Below are positions 23,011 through 31,324 of a stretch of DNA of 36,890 nucleotides, piece by piece. A program made the translations under genes and the position numbers. The number at the start of each line of letters is the position of its first letter. Within the stretch, counting starts at the first letter, position 1. Source of the DNA: JAABRB01 sp041617635 (GTDB lineage Bacteria; Pseudomonadota; Gammaproteobacteria; Burkholderiales; SG8-39); contig JBFJOO010000037.1 in the NCBI GenBank assembly GCA_041617635.1, positions 1 through 36,890 of the forward strand, read 5' to 3'. Below the pieces are notes generated by a model. The model was not told the origin of the DNA and ran no database searches. It worked only from the letters and a program-made list of their open reading frames with translations.

Positions 23011-24307
23011 CGCGCATGAGCGCTTCGATGTCCGCGACGGTCTTCGGCGCCGCCGCGGTGATCAGCTCGCAACCGCTGTCGGTGACCAGCGCATCATCCT
23101 CGATCCGGACGCCGATGTTCCAGAACCGCTCGGGCACGTTCTCGGCGGGCCGGATGTAGCACCCTGGCTCCACGGTGAGCGTCATTCCGGGTCGGAGCCG
23201 CTTCCAATCCCCGCCTTCCTTGTAGTCGCCCGCATCGTGGACATCGAGGCCCAGCCAGTGTCCGGTCCGATGCATATAGAAGCGCTTGTAATCCTCCGAC
23301 TCGATCACGGAGTCCAGCGTGCCGGAGCACAGTTTGAGATCGATGAAGCCCTGCGCCAGGACCTTCACCGCTGCTTCGTGGGGCATGTCCCAGCGATTCC
23401 CCGGCTTGACCTCTGCCGCGGCGGCCGTCTGCGCGGCGAGCACCAGCTCATAGATGGCTCGCTGCGGGCCGCCGAACGTTCCGCTCACGGGAAACGTGCG
23501 CGTGATGTCGGCCGCGTATCCGTCGAGCTCGCCCCCGGCATCGATCAGCAGCAGGTCGCCTTCGCCCATCTGCCGATCATTCTCCCGGTAGTGCAGCACG
23601 CAGGCATTCGGTCCGCTTGCGACGATCGGCCAGTACGCGGGAAACTGCGCGCCGTGGCGGCGAAACTCGTGCAGCAGCTCCGCCTCGATCTCGTACTCCA
23701 TCATTCCGGGCCGCGCCGCCCGCATCGCGCGGACATGCGCGCCCGCGGAGAGCTCGGCGGCCCGACGCATGGTCGCGATCTCGTGCTCGTCCTTCACCAG
23801 CCGCATCTCGTCCAGGATCGAGCGGATGTCCCGGATGTCCGCAGGCGCGACCACTCCGGTGCGCGCTTTGGCGCGCACCTGGTTGAGCCACCCCATCACC
23901 CGGCTGTCCCACGCCGGATCCATCCCCGGCGCGAAATAGAGCGTCGGCTGATCGGCGAGCAGATCCGGCAATCTGGCATCGATCTCGGCGATGGCATGCG
24001 CTTCGTCGAAGCCGAACGCGTCGCGCGCCGCCTCGAATCCGTAGCGATACCCGTCCCAAAGCTCACGCTCGGGGTTCTTCTCCCGGCAGAAGAGCACCGC
24101 TTTCGGTTCGCTGCCGGCAATGAGCACCAGCAGAGCGTCCGGCTCCGGAAAGCCGGTCAGGTAATAGAAGTAACTGTCGAAGCGATACAGGTAGTCGCTG
24201 TCGCGGTTACGCAGGCGCTCCGGCGCCGTCGGAACGATCGCGACGCCGGTTTTCATCGCCTCGAGCAGGCGCGCTCTGCGGGCGCGGTAAGGTGCGGTTT
24301 GTTTCAT
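22994..24307 (-). CDS. pepP: Xaa-Pro aminopeptidase (aminopeptidase P)
   Basis: This 437-residue pita-bread metallopeptidase removes N-terminal residues before proline. The N-terminal creatinase-like domain (about 1-170) includes DSDYLYRFDSYFYYLTGF. The catalytic domain supplies the dinuclear metal ligands in LLIDAGGELDGYAADITRTFPVSG (two Asp), HRTGHWLGLDVHD (His), LTVEPGCYI (Glu) and GVRIEDD (Glu). Length and motif order match PepP. It is followed by ubiH with a 17-base overlap. Upstream, 24308-24572 contains a 13-base near-palindrome and one arm of the dispersed repeat. Confidence 0.95.
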   Translation of the reverse strand: MKQTAPYRARRARLLEAMKTGVAIVPTAPERLRNRDSDYLYRFDSYFYYLTGFPEPDALLVLIAGSEPKAVLFCREKNPERELWDGYRYGFEAARDAFGFDEAHAIAEIDARLPDLLADQPTLYFAPGMDPAWDSRVMGWLNQVRAKARTGVVAPADIRDIRSILDEMRLVKDEHEIATMRRAAELSAGAHVRAMRAARPGMMEYEIEAELLHEFRRHGAQFPAYWPIVASGPNACVLHYRENDRQMGEGDLLLIDAGGELDGYAADITRTFPVSGTFGGPQRAIYELVLAAQTAAAAEVKPGNRWDMPHEAAVKVLAQGFIDLKLCSGTLDSVIESEDYKRFYMHRTGHWLGLDVHDAGDYKEGGDWKRLRPGMTLTVEPGCYIRPAENVPERFWNIGVRIEDDALVTDSGCELITAAAPKTVADIEALMRDARTV

Positions 24308-24332
24308 GGCGCAAGTGTCGGGTTCCAGAGGT

Positions 24333-24345
24333 GACTTGGCAAGTC
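24333..24345. promoter_or_regulatory. Near-palindrome GACTTGGCAAGTC before pepP
   Basis: The 13-base sequence is self-complementary except for the central base and lies 26 bases upstream of the pepP ATG. Its size fits an operator or a transcription-factor site, but the regulator is unknown and the match could be chance in a gap of 265 bases. Confidence 0.25.
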
Positions 24346-24450
24346 TTGGGTTTCACACATCACCTTCGGTTTAACTCGTAATTGGTCTTGGTGCGGGGCG
24401 AGGCGGCCCGGTGCGGGCTCATGGTGCCGCAAGGCGCGTCCTCGAGCGGG

Positions 24451-24526
24451 TGCCCGCCGCAAACCGGGTCACCCATAGGCGGGCGTTTGCGGCCGTAGGC
24501 GCCGGACGGGCATGGCCGCTGCCCCG
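24451..24526 (+). repeat. Single arm of the dispersed palindromic repeat
   Basis: This segment matches the right arm of the 164-322 copy almost base for base. It has TGCCCGCCGCAAACCGGG, a variable loop (here TCACCCATAGGCGGGC) and GTTTGCGGC. GGCGCCGGACGGGCATGG and CCGCTG then follow. The stem arms GCCGCAAAC (24456-24464) and GTTTGCGGC (24485-24493) are identical to the other copies. No convincing left arm or GTGTGTT spacer is seen before it. Two further small hairpins follow it: TGCCCC/GGGGCA (24520-24525/24535-24540) and GGGC/GCCC just after. It lies in the 3' flank of the amgK-murU-unknown operon. Confidence 0.85.
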
Positions 24527-24572
24527 CCGTCGATGGGGCATGGGCGCTGGCCCGCTGCTACGAAGTGACACC

Positions 24573-24998
24573 CTACGATCGTCGATCGAGCAACGTCGCC
24601 CACACATTGCTCCGTCCGCGTAATTCGTCGCGAGCGGTTGCACCCAACTCGGCCACCGCAGCGCGATACGCATCGCGATCCGCGCCGCCTTCGAGCTCCT
24701 GCGCGCCGGTCTCGAGCTCGGTCAGGGCCTGCTCCAGCGCGAGCGCGGACGCGAGCGCGTTCTTGAGTTGCTCGCGCGGCTGCGGAATCCATTCGCGGTC
24801 CGCGAGCAGCGAGCGCAGCTTCTCACCGCAGTCGAGCGCCTTCTTGCGCGCGCGCGGAAGCGAGCCTATTCGCTGCGACTTCAGGTCGCCGAACATCGCG
24901 AGCGCCATCAGATTCAGCCACTGCTCGCGCAGGCGCGCCGCCCATGCTGGATCGAGCGCGAGCGCGCGCGCAACGGCCTCCGGATCGAGCGCGCTCAT
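24573..24998 (-). CDS. Unknown helical protein coupled to murU
   Basis: I do not recognise this 141-residue protein. It is rich in Ala, Leu, Arg and Glu, is predicted all-helical, and has no signal peptide, membrane segment or cysteine pair (only one Cys, in ALDCGEKL). A central basic stretch (LKSQRIGSLPRARKKAL) is the most distinctive feature. Its start overlaps the murU stop (ATGA), so it is translated with murU and is the last gene of the amgK-murU-unknown operon. It sits where UPF0149 proteins often precede pepP in other proteobacteria, but the sequence does not look like that family. A role linked to muropeptide recycling is only an inference from position. Confidence 0.65.
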   Translation of the reverse strand: MSALDPEAVARALALDPAWAARLREQWLNLMALAMFGDLKSQRIGSLPRARKKALDCGEKLRSLLADREWIPQPREQLKNALASALALEQALTELETGAQELEGGADRDAYRAAVAELGATARDELRGRSNVWATLLDRRS

Positions 24999-25666
24999 CG
25001 CTCGGCCAGCGCCGCGTTGAGTGCCGCGAGACGCTCCGGCGTTCCAACATCGACCCATGCGCCGCGAAAATGCTCTCCGCTTACCCGTCCGGCCGTGGCC
25101 TCGGCGCGGAGCAGTGTCGCGAGCTGCCCCTTCTCACCGCGGCGGATCGTGGCGAAGAGCGCCGGCGAATAAAGTCCGATGCCTGCGAAGGTCAACCGGC
25201 CCTCGGCGGCGTTTCCGACGCGGTGTCCGGTAAGTGTGAAGTCCCCCTCCCGGTGGTGCGGCGGATTGTCGACCAGCACGAGGTGGGCAAGCGCATCGTT
25301 GAGTTTCCGGCTGACGAGACCCGAAAAGTCCAGGTCGCAGAACAGGTCCGCATTGACGGCGATGAACGCGGCATCGCCGAGCAGCGGCAACGCATTCGCG
25401 ATCCCGCCGGCGGTCTCGAGCGCGGGAGACTCGGCCGAGTAGCGTATCGAGACGCCGAACCGCGCGCCGTCGCCGAGCGCCGATTCGATCGCGGCACCGA
25501 GGTGCGCGTGATTCATGACGATCTCGCGAACGCCGCATGCGCGCAGCCGTTCGATGAGCCGGACGACGAGCGGCTTGCCACCCACCTCCAGCAGCGCCTT
25601 GGGCACATGGTCCGTCAGCGGGCGCATGCGCTCGCCGCGGCCGGCCGCGAGGATCATCGCTTTCAC
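24995..25666 (-). CDS. murU: N-acetylmuramate-1-phosphate uridylyltransferase
   Basis: This 223-residue nucleotidyltransferase converts MurNAc-alpha-1-phosphate and UTP to UDP-MurNAc in the cell-wall recycling route that bypasses de novo UDP-MurNAc synthesis. The NTP-binding motif AMILAAGRGERMRPLTDHVPK is at the N-terminus, with the metal-site region VNADLFCDLDF and the C-terminal WVDVGTPERL. I chose a GTG start at 25666 giving V/M-KAMILAAGRG, which matches the usual MurU N-terminus; the ATG at 25657 would remove three conserved residues. The gene starts 13 bases after amgK. The adjacent kinase is the main reason to prefer murU over a general sugar nucleotidyltransferase. Confidence 0.9.
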   Translation of the reverse strand: MKAMILAAGRGERMRPLTDHVPKALLEVGGKPLVVRLIERLRACGVREIVMNHAHLGAAIESALGDGARFGVSIRYSAESPALETAGGIANALPLLGDAAFIAVNADLFCDLDFSGLVSRKLNDALAHLVLVDNPPHHREGDFTLTGHRVGNAAEGRLTFAGIGLYSPALFATIRRGEKGQLATLLRAEATAGRVSGEHFRGAWVDVGTPERLAALNAALAER

Positions 25667-25679
25667 GCCGTGTGGCTCA

Positions 25680-26681
25680 CTAGAATGTGTAGCGCACTTC
25701 GGACATCCGACCCTCGAGCGCGTCCAGCAGCCGGCGCAGCGGGGCGAGGGCGGCGTAGCGCTCGCATACCGCACGAACGTAGCCGAGGAAGCGCGGCGTA
25801 TCGTGGAGGTAGTCGGGCTTGCCGTCGCGGTACTGCAGGCGCGCGAATATGCCGAGCACCTTCAGGTGGCGCTGCAGCCCCATCCATTCGAGGTCCCGGT
25901 AGAAGGCGCCGAAGTCCGCATCGACGGGCAGTCCGGCGCGGCGCGCATTCTCCCAGTAGCGGACGGTCCAGTCGAGCACCCGCTCCTCGGGCCAGCTCAC
26001 GAACGCGTCACGAAAGAGCGATGTGACGTCGTAGCTGATCGGCCCGAATACGGCGTCCTGGAAATCCAGGATTCCGGGGTTCGGATCGCTCACCATCAGG
26101 TTGCGCGGCATGTAGTCGCGGTGCACGAATACCTGCGGCTGCGCGAGATTGCTGGCGAGGATCGAACGGAACGTGGACTCGAGCGCCTGCCGCTGCGGGT
26201 CCGTGAGCGTGACGCCGAGATGGCGGGCGACATACCAGTCCGGGAAGAGGTCGAGCTCGCGGCGGAGCAGCGCCTCGTCGTACGCGGGCAACGCGCCGGG
26301 CCGGCTCGCAAGCTGCCACTTGACCAGGGCGTCGATCGCGTCCGCGAACAGCGCGTCCGCGCTCGACTCGTCGAGCGCCGCGAGATAGGTGGTCGATCCG
26401 AGGTCGCTCAGCAACAGAAACCCTCGCTCGAGGTCCTGCGCGAGGACTCGGGGCGCGTTGAGACCCGCTTCTTCGAGGAGGGCGGCGACGTGTATAAACG
26501 GCCGACAGTCCTCCTGCTGGGGCGGTGCGTCCATCGCGATGACGCTCGGCAGCGGGCCTTCCGCAAGATGGACGCGAAAGTAGCGCCGAAAGCTCGCGTC
26601 GGCAGAAGCGGGCGTCAGATGGAAGCTGCCGGTCCGGTAATGGCGCGCCAGCCATTGCTCGAGTTCCTGAAGCCGCTCCAT
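25680..26681 (-). CDS. amgK: N-acetylmuramate/N-acetylglucosamine kinase AmgK
   Basis: This 333-residue aminoglycoside-phosphotransferase-fold kinase has the Brenner-type catalytic motif VHRDYMPRNLM and the metal-binding ILDFQDA, both typical of AmgK. The N-terminal lobe includes DASFRRYFRV. It phosphorylates MurNAc at the anomeric carbon for MurU, recycling peptidoglycan and giving intrinsic fosfomycin tolerance where characterised. I chose the ATG at 26681; an in-frame ATG upstream would run across the lptD start. It is divergent from lptD with a 63-base gap. Confidence 0.92.
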   Translation of the reverse strand: MERLQELEQWLARHYRTGSFHLTPASADASFRRYFRVHLAEGPLPSVIAMDAPPQQEDCRPFIHVAALLEEAGLNAPRVLAQDLERGFLLLSDLGSTTYLAALDESSADALFADAIDALVKWQLASRPGALPAYDEALLRRELDLFPDWYVARHLGVTLTDPQRQALESTFRSILASNLAQPQVFVHRDYMPRNLMVSDPNPGILDFQDAVFGPISYDVTSLFRDAFVSWPEERVLDWTVRYWENARRAGLPVDADFGAFYRDLEWMGLQRHLKVLGIFARLQYRDGKPDYLHDTPRFLGYVRAVCERYAALAPLRRLLDALEGRMSEVRYTF

Positions 26682-26712
26682 CGATTCGTTGCCTGGTCGC
26701 GTGAATTGTGCG

Positions 26713-26740
26713 ATTTTAGCAAGTAAAAAACGACACCCAA
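26713..26740 (-). promoter_or_regulatory. Candidate amgK promoter in the amgK-lptD divergent gap
   Basis: On the minus strand TTGGGT (complement of 26735-26740) and TAAAAT (complement of 26713-26718) are 16 bases apart, giving a leader of about 25 bases before amgK. The gap is unusually AT-rich for this window. A promoter for lptD would have to lie inside amgK (a weak TTGCCT at 26689 is the best seen). Confidence 0.35.
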
Positions 26741-26744
26741 TCCC

Positions 26745-29060
26745 ATGCAACCCAGTCGCCGCCATGGTGCGGCGGTGGCGGTTCTCGCTCTTGTCCTATG
26801 TGGCAACGCCGCTGCCCAGGGACAGGGGCTGAGGCTGCACCGCACGCCGCCCTCGCAGCCTCCCGCGCCGGGCGAGGAGATTCCGGCGTTCGTGGTCGCC
26901 GACCGAATAGAAGGGGTCGCCGGAGTGGAAGTCGAGGCGATCGGGAACGCGGAGTTGCGCAAGGGTGCGACCACGCTCTTCGCGGACCGCATCCGGTACG
27001 TGAACGAGTTCGACGAGGCCGAGGCCGTGGGCAACGTGCGCCTGCGCATGGGCGAGGACGAGCTGCGCGGCCCGCGGCTGCGGCTGCGCGTCTCGGACAA
27101 CGCCGGGGTGATCGACGATCTCACGTTCTCGCTCGCGCCCCGCCAGCTGGGCGCGAGCGGGCGCGCGGCCGCCCCGACCGGAAGCCGTGGCACGGCCAAA
27201 GTGGCGCGATTCGATGGCCAGGACCACGTGCGCGTCAGCGACACGACTTTCACGACGTGCAAGCCGGGTCAGGATGACTGGGAGCTCGCGGCCGAAGAGC
27301 TCGATCTCGACCTCGGGCGCGAGGTTGGCACCGCGCGCAGCGCCCGCCTGACTTTCCTGGGCTTGACGACGCCCGAGCTGCCGGACTTCGAATTCCCGCT
27401 CAACAACCGGCGCAAGAGCGGCTTTCTGCCGCCGAGCGGCGGCGTCAGCAACGCGCGCGGATGGGAGGTGCTCGCGCCGTATTACTTCAATCTCGCCCCG
27501 AACTACGACGCGACGATCGCGCCCCGGTACATGCAGCGGCGCGGCCTGCAGGTCCTCTCGCAGTTCCGCTACCTCCTCCCGACTTCCAGGGGCGAGGCGC
27601 GCCTCGAGTATCTGCCCTATGACAAGCAGCTCAAGACGGACCGCTGGGGCGTATCGCTGCTGGACAACTCCCAGTTCCGCGGAAACTGGACGACCAACAT
27701 CAATTACACGCGGGTATCGGACAACAACTACTTCCGCGAGCTCTCCGGGCGGCTCGCCACGGCGACGCAGCTCTACCTTCCGCAGGAGGGTTCGATCAGC
27801 TACGGCGCGGGCTGGTGGGGCTCGACACTGCGCGCGCAGAAGTTCCAGACGCTGCAGGATCCCGACAATCCTGCGCCGGTTCCCTACAATCGCCTCCCGC
27901 AGCTCACGGCGACCGCGCTGCGGACCGTGGGACAGGGTTTCGATCTCGGTGTGAGCGGCGAGGCGGTCGCGTTCGACCGGTCCATCGGGGTCACCGGGCA
28001 ACGCGGCATCGTCTATCCCTCTGTCGCGCGGCCGTTCGTCAGGCCCTATGGGTACATCACGCCCAAGCTCGGCGTGTCGGCAACTTATTACAATCTGGGC
28101 AACGTTCCCGCGGGCTCGCCGGCCAACCCGACGCGGGTGCTCCCGATCGGATCGATCGACTCGGGCCTCTACTTCGATCGCGACGCGCAGTGGTTCGGCC
28201 AGGACTTCGTCCACACGCTCGAGCCGCGCGTCTACTACCTGTGGGTGCCGTTTCGCAACCAGGACAACATCCCGCTCTTCGACACGTCCGTGCCGGATTT
28301 CAACGCGGCGCAACTCTTCTCCGAGAATTTCTATGTCGGCGGGGACCGGATCAGCAACGCGAATCAGGTCACGCTCGCGGCCACTTCGCGGCTGATCCGA
28401 CCCGACAACGGGCAGGAGGCGGTGCGCGCGTTCGTCGGCCAGCGCTTCTATTTCGAGAACCAGAAGGTCCAGCTCGATCCGCAGACGCCGCTGCGCACTG
28501 CGAACACGTCGCCGATTCTCGGGAGCCTGGGGGGGCAGATCGCGCCGAACTGGCGGGGAGAGGTTGCGGCGCAGTACGCGTGGTCCAACGCACAGCTCGA
28601 GCGGTTCAGCATCGGTGCGCGCTACTCGCCGGATTTCGCGAAGGTGCTGAATGCCGCCTACCGCTACGCGCGTCAGACCGCGAACCAGCCGGAGATCCGG
28701 CAGGTGGACGTGTCGGCGCAATGGCCGCTCGGGCAGGGCATCTACGCGCTGGCGCGCGTCAACTACGACATCGCCGGCAGCCAGTTCGTCGAGACCCTGG
28801 GCGGGATCGAATATAATGCGGGCTGCTGGATCGTTCGCGGAGTCGTCCAGAGTTTCGTGACGTCATCGACTCAGCGGACTTACGAGTTTTTCATCCAGCT
28901 CGAGCTGAATGGTGTGGCGCGGATCGGCACCAGCCCGCTCGAGGCGCTGCGCCGCAACATCCCGGGCTACTCGCGTACGAATGCGCCAGCGTCACGCACT
29001 GAACCAGACGCTTTCCAGAGCGGCGATCCCGACGCATCGCCCTTTGGCCACTATCACTGA
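26745..29060 (+). CDS. lptD: LPS-assembly outer-membrane protein LptD
   Basis: This 771-residue protein, with LptE, inserts LPS into the outer leaflet of the outer membrane. A signal peptide (about residues 1-24, AVAVLALVLCGNAAAQ) leads into the OstA-like periplasmic domain (ADRIEGVAGVEVEAIGNAELRKG with repeated beta strands). From about residue 200 a long region rich in aromatic, short-strand motifs forms the LptD beta barrel (YYFNLAPNYDATIAPRYMQRRGLQ). The C-terminal part has the usual GCWIVRGVVQ segment. Cysteines occur in TTCKPG and GCW, fitting a disulfide between N- and C-terminal regions. surA begins 19 bases downstream. Confidence 0.95.
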   Translation: MQPSRRHGAAVAVLALVLCGNAAAQGQGLRLHRTPPSQPPAPGEEIPAFVVADRIEGVAGVEVEAIGNAELRKGATTLFADRIRYVNEFDEAEAVGNVRLRMGEDELRGPRLRLRVSDNAGVIDDLTFSLAPRQLGASGRAAAPTGSRGTAKVARFDGQDHVRVSDTTFTTCKPGQDDWELAAEELDLDLGREVGTARSARLTFLGLTTPELPDFEFPLNNRRKSGFLPPSGGVSNARGWEVLAPYYFNLAPNYDATIAPRYMQRRGLQVLSQFRYLLPTSRGEARLEYLPYDKQLKTDRWGVSLLDNSQFRGNWTTNINYTRVSDNNYFRELSGRLATATQLYLPQEGSISYGAGWWGSTLRAQKFQTLQDPDNPAPVPYNRLPQLTATALRTVGQGFDLGVSGEAVAFDRSIGVTGQRGIVYPSVARPFVRPYGYITPKLGVSATYYNLGNVPAGSPANPTRVLPIGSIDSGLYFDRDAQWFGQDFVHTLEPRVYYLWVPFRNQDNIPLFDTSVPDFNAAQLFSENFYVGGDRISNANQVTLAATSRLIRPDNGQEAVRAFVGQRFYFENQKVQLDPQTPLRTANTSPILGSLGGQIAPNWRGEVAAQYAWSNAQLERFSIGARYSPDFAKVLNAAYRYARQTANQPEIRQVDVSAQWPLGQGIYALARVNYDIAGSQFVETLGGIEYNAGCWIVRGVVQSFVTSSTQRTYEFFIQLELNGVARIGTSPLEALRRNIPGYSRTNAPASRTEPDAFQSGDPDASPFGHYH

Positions 29061-29079
29061 GTTGTTCGCGTATCGAAAC

Positions 29080-30393
29080 ATGAAGCTTGTCCCGCTCATC
29101 GCGCTGCTCTTCGCTTGCGGGCTTTCGTTCGCGCAGTCGGATTCCGGGCCGCGCAGCCGTCCGCGCATCGAGCTCGCCGATCGGATCGTGGCAGTGGTGA
29201 ACAACGAGGTCATCACCCATCGGGAGCTGGAGCAGCACGTCGCCCGTATCGTGGCGCAGCTTCGCGCCCAGGGTGCGCCGCTCCCGAGCCCGGAAGTGCT
29301 GGCGCGGCAGGTGTTGGAGCGCATGATTTCCGATCGGGTCCAGCTCCAGTTCGCCAAGGAAAGCGGTGTAACCGTGGAGGAGCTGGAGCTCGACCGGGCG
29401 ATCGAAGGAATCGCGGCCCAGAATAAGCTCTCGCCCAGCGAATTTCGGCGTGCCGTGGAGCGCGAGGGATTCGGCTGGGAAGCGTTCCGCGACAACATCC
29501 GGAACGAAATGCTGCTCTCCCGGCTCCGCGAGCGCGAGGTCGATCGGAAGATCGTGATCTCGGACGCCGAGGTCGAGGCTTTCCTGGAATCGAGTGAAGC
29601 GAGCACGGACGCGGGCCAGGAGTACTCGCTGTCTCACATTCTGGTGCGCGTGCCCGAGCAAGCCAGTCCGGCGCAGATCGACGAGCACCGCAAACGAGCC
29701 GAGGATGCGCTCACGCAATTGCGTTCCGGGGCCGATTTCCGGCAGGTTGCGGTGAGCTTTTCCGACGCGGCGGACGCCCTGCAGGGCGGGAACATGGGTT
29801 GGCGATCCGCCGAGCGACTCCCCGAGCTTTTCGTCGAGTCGGTCGTCAATCTCAAGCCGGGAGACTTCACGCCGGTGCTGAGGAGCCCGGCCGGCTTTCA
29901 CGTCCTGCGCCTGAACGACCGGCGGGGGGGTGCCGCCGCCCCGAAGCAAGTGCGACAGACGCACGCGCGGCATATCCTCGTGCGGACGAACGAGCTGGTC
30001 TCGGAAGGCGACGCGTTGCGCAAGCTCAACATCCTGCGCGAGCGCATCCGGCAAGGCGCCGACTTCGCGGAGCTGGCGCGGCTGAACTCGGACGATGCGT
30101 CGTCAGCGCGCGGCGGCGATCTCGGCTGGATCCTGCCGGGCGACACCGTTCCGCCGTTCGAGCAGGCGATGAACGCTCTGAAGGTGGGTGAGTTGAGCAC
30201 GCCCGTGCGCACGCCATTTGGCTTTCACCTCATCGAGGTGCTGGATCGTCGCACTGCAGACGTGACGGCCGACCGCAAGCGACTGGAGGCGCGGCGCGTG
30301 CTCGGTGCCCGACGCGCCGACGAAGCCTACGAGGAGTGGGTGCGGCAGCTGCGCGACCGCGCATACGTCGAGTATCGGGCCGAAGAAAGCTGA
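29080..30393 (+). CDS. surA: Periplasmic chaperone and peptidyl-prolyl isomerase SurA
   Basis: This 437-residue protein escorts outer-membrane proteins, LptD among them, across the periplasm. The signal peptide is MKLVPLIALLFACGLSFAQ. The SurA N-terminal domain follows (DRIVAVVNNEVITHRELEQ near 33-51). Two parvulin-type PPIase domains come next, the first starting at SLSHILVRVPEQ and the second at RHILVRTNEL, each ending in the GFHVLRL or GFHLIEV strand. The chosen ATG follows lptD by 19 bases; a longer in-frame start would overlap lptD and lose the signal peptide. pdxA, which commonly follows surA, is absent and rsmA comes next. Confidence 0.95.
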   Translation: MKLVPLIALLFACGLSFAQSDSGPRSRPRIELADRIVAVVNNEVITHRELEQHVARIVAQLRAQGAPLPSPEVLARQVLERMISDRVQLQFAKESGVTVEELELDRAIEGIAAQNKLSPSEFRRAVEREGFGWEAFRDNIRNEMLLSRLREREVDRKIVISDAEVEAFLESSEASTDAGQEYSLSHILVRVPEQASPAQIDEHRKRAEDALTQLRSGADFRQVAVSFSDAADALQGGNMGWRSAERLPELFVESVVNLKPGDFTPVLRSPAGFHVLRLNDRRGGAAAPKQVRQTHARHILVRTNELVSEGDALRKLNILRERIRQGADFAELARLNSDDASSARGGDLGWILPGDTVPPFEQAMNALKVGELSTPVRTPFGFHLIEVLDRRTADVTADRKRLEARRVLGARRADEAYEEWVRQLRDRAYVEYRAEES

Positions 30394-30500
30394 CGCTCCG
30401 CGAGTGGTGCCCGATCCCACTTCGGATCGGTTGCCGGGCCGGGGCACACGGCGCAGCCTTCCATGTCTCGCTTCGAGCCACGCCGGACCCGCAGACCACC

Positions 30501-31271
30501 ATGCGTCACGTTCCCCGGAAGCGCTACGGCCAGCACTTTCTCGTCGACCCCGCGATAGTCGCGCGCATCATTGCGGCCATCGCACCGGCGCCCGGCGAGA
30601 TCTTGGTCGAGATCGGTCCCGGACATGGAGCGCTGACCGGACCGCTTGCCGCGCGCTCCGCCCGATTGCATTTGATCGAGATCGATCGCGATCTCGCCGC
30701 CGCGCTGGCCGAGCGCTGCGACGCCGACCGGGTCAGCGTGCACGTCGGCGATGCGCTCGAGTTCGACTACGACAGCCTCCCGTCGCCTTTCCGCCTGGTC
30801 GGCAATCTTCCCTACAACATCTCCACGCCACTGCTGTTCAGGCTTGCGGCGTACGCTGACCGGATCCGCGATGCGCACTTCATGCTTCAGCGCGAGGTGG
30901 TCGAGCGCATGGTGGCCGGACCGTCGACGCCTGCGTACGGTCGGCTTTCGGTGATGATCCAGTACCGTTTCGCGATCGAGAAGGTGTTCGGGGTCCCGCC
31001 CGGCGCGTTCCGGCCGGCGCCGAAGGTCGATTCAGCGGTCGTGCGAATGGTGCCGAGGCCGGCGTCGGCGCTCACCGCGGTGAAGGAGCGCGTGTTGCGC
31101 GACGTCGTGACTGCCGCATTCACCAAGCGCCGCAAGACGCTGCGCAACGCGCTTGCGGGAATTGCCGACGCGGGCGCGCTATCCGGCCTGGGCATCGATC
31201 CGGGGGTGCGCCCCGAGAACCTCGCGGTCAGCGATTATGTCGCGATCGCGAACCTCGTCGCCGTCCGGTAA
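30501..31271 (+). CDS. rsmA: 16S rRNA (adenine(1518)-N(6)/adenine(1519)-N(6))-dimethyltransferase
   Basis: This 256-residue enzyme (KsgA) dimethylates two adjacent adenines near the 3' end of 16S rRNA during late 30S assembly. The N-terminus RKRYGQHFLVDP is diagnostic, followed by the SAM-binding EIGPGHGALTGPL and IEIDRDLAAAL motifs and the catalytic NLPYNIST. FRPAPKVDSAVVRM and TKRRKTLRNAL follow in the usual order. I chose the ATG at 30501; upstream in-frame starts overlap surA. It lies 107 bases after surA. Confidence 0.96.
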   Translation: MRHVPRKRYGQHFLVDPAIVARIIAAIAPAPGEILVEIGPGHGALTGPLAARSARLHLIEIDRDLAAALAERCDADRVSVHVGDALEFDYDSLPSPFRLVGNLPYNISTPLLFRLAAYADRIRDAHFMLQREVVERMVAGPSTPAYGRLSVMIQYRFAIEKVFGVPPGAFRPAPKVDSAVVRMVPRPASALTAVKERVLRDVVTAAFTKRRKTLRNALAGIADAGALSGLGIDPGVRPENLAVSDYVAIANLVAVR

Positions 31272-31275
31272 GCAA

Positions 31276-31310
31276 GCCGGTCGCGGTCGGATGCCGCTGC
31301 GGCCACCGGC
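31276..31310. other. Imperfect stem-loop between convergent rsmA and gloA
   Basis: GCCGGT (31276-31281) pairs with ACCGGC (31305-31310), with an inner GCGG/CCGC. It lies in the 53-base gap between the converging rsmA and gloA genes, where a bidirectional terminator would be expected. There is no T-run on either strand, so intrinsic termination is doubtful. Confidence 0.3.
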
Positions 31311-31324
31311 AACGCGCGCCAGCG

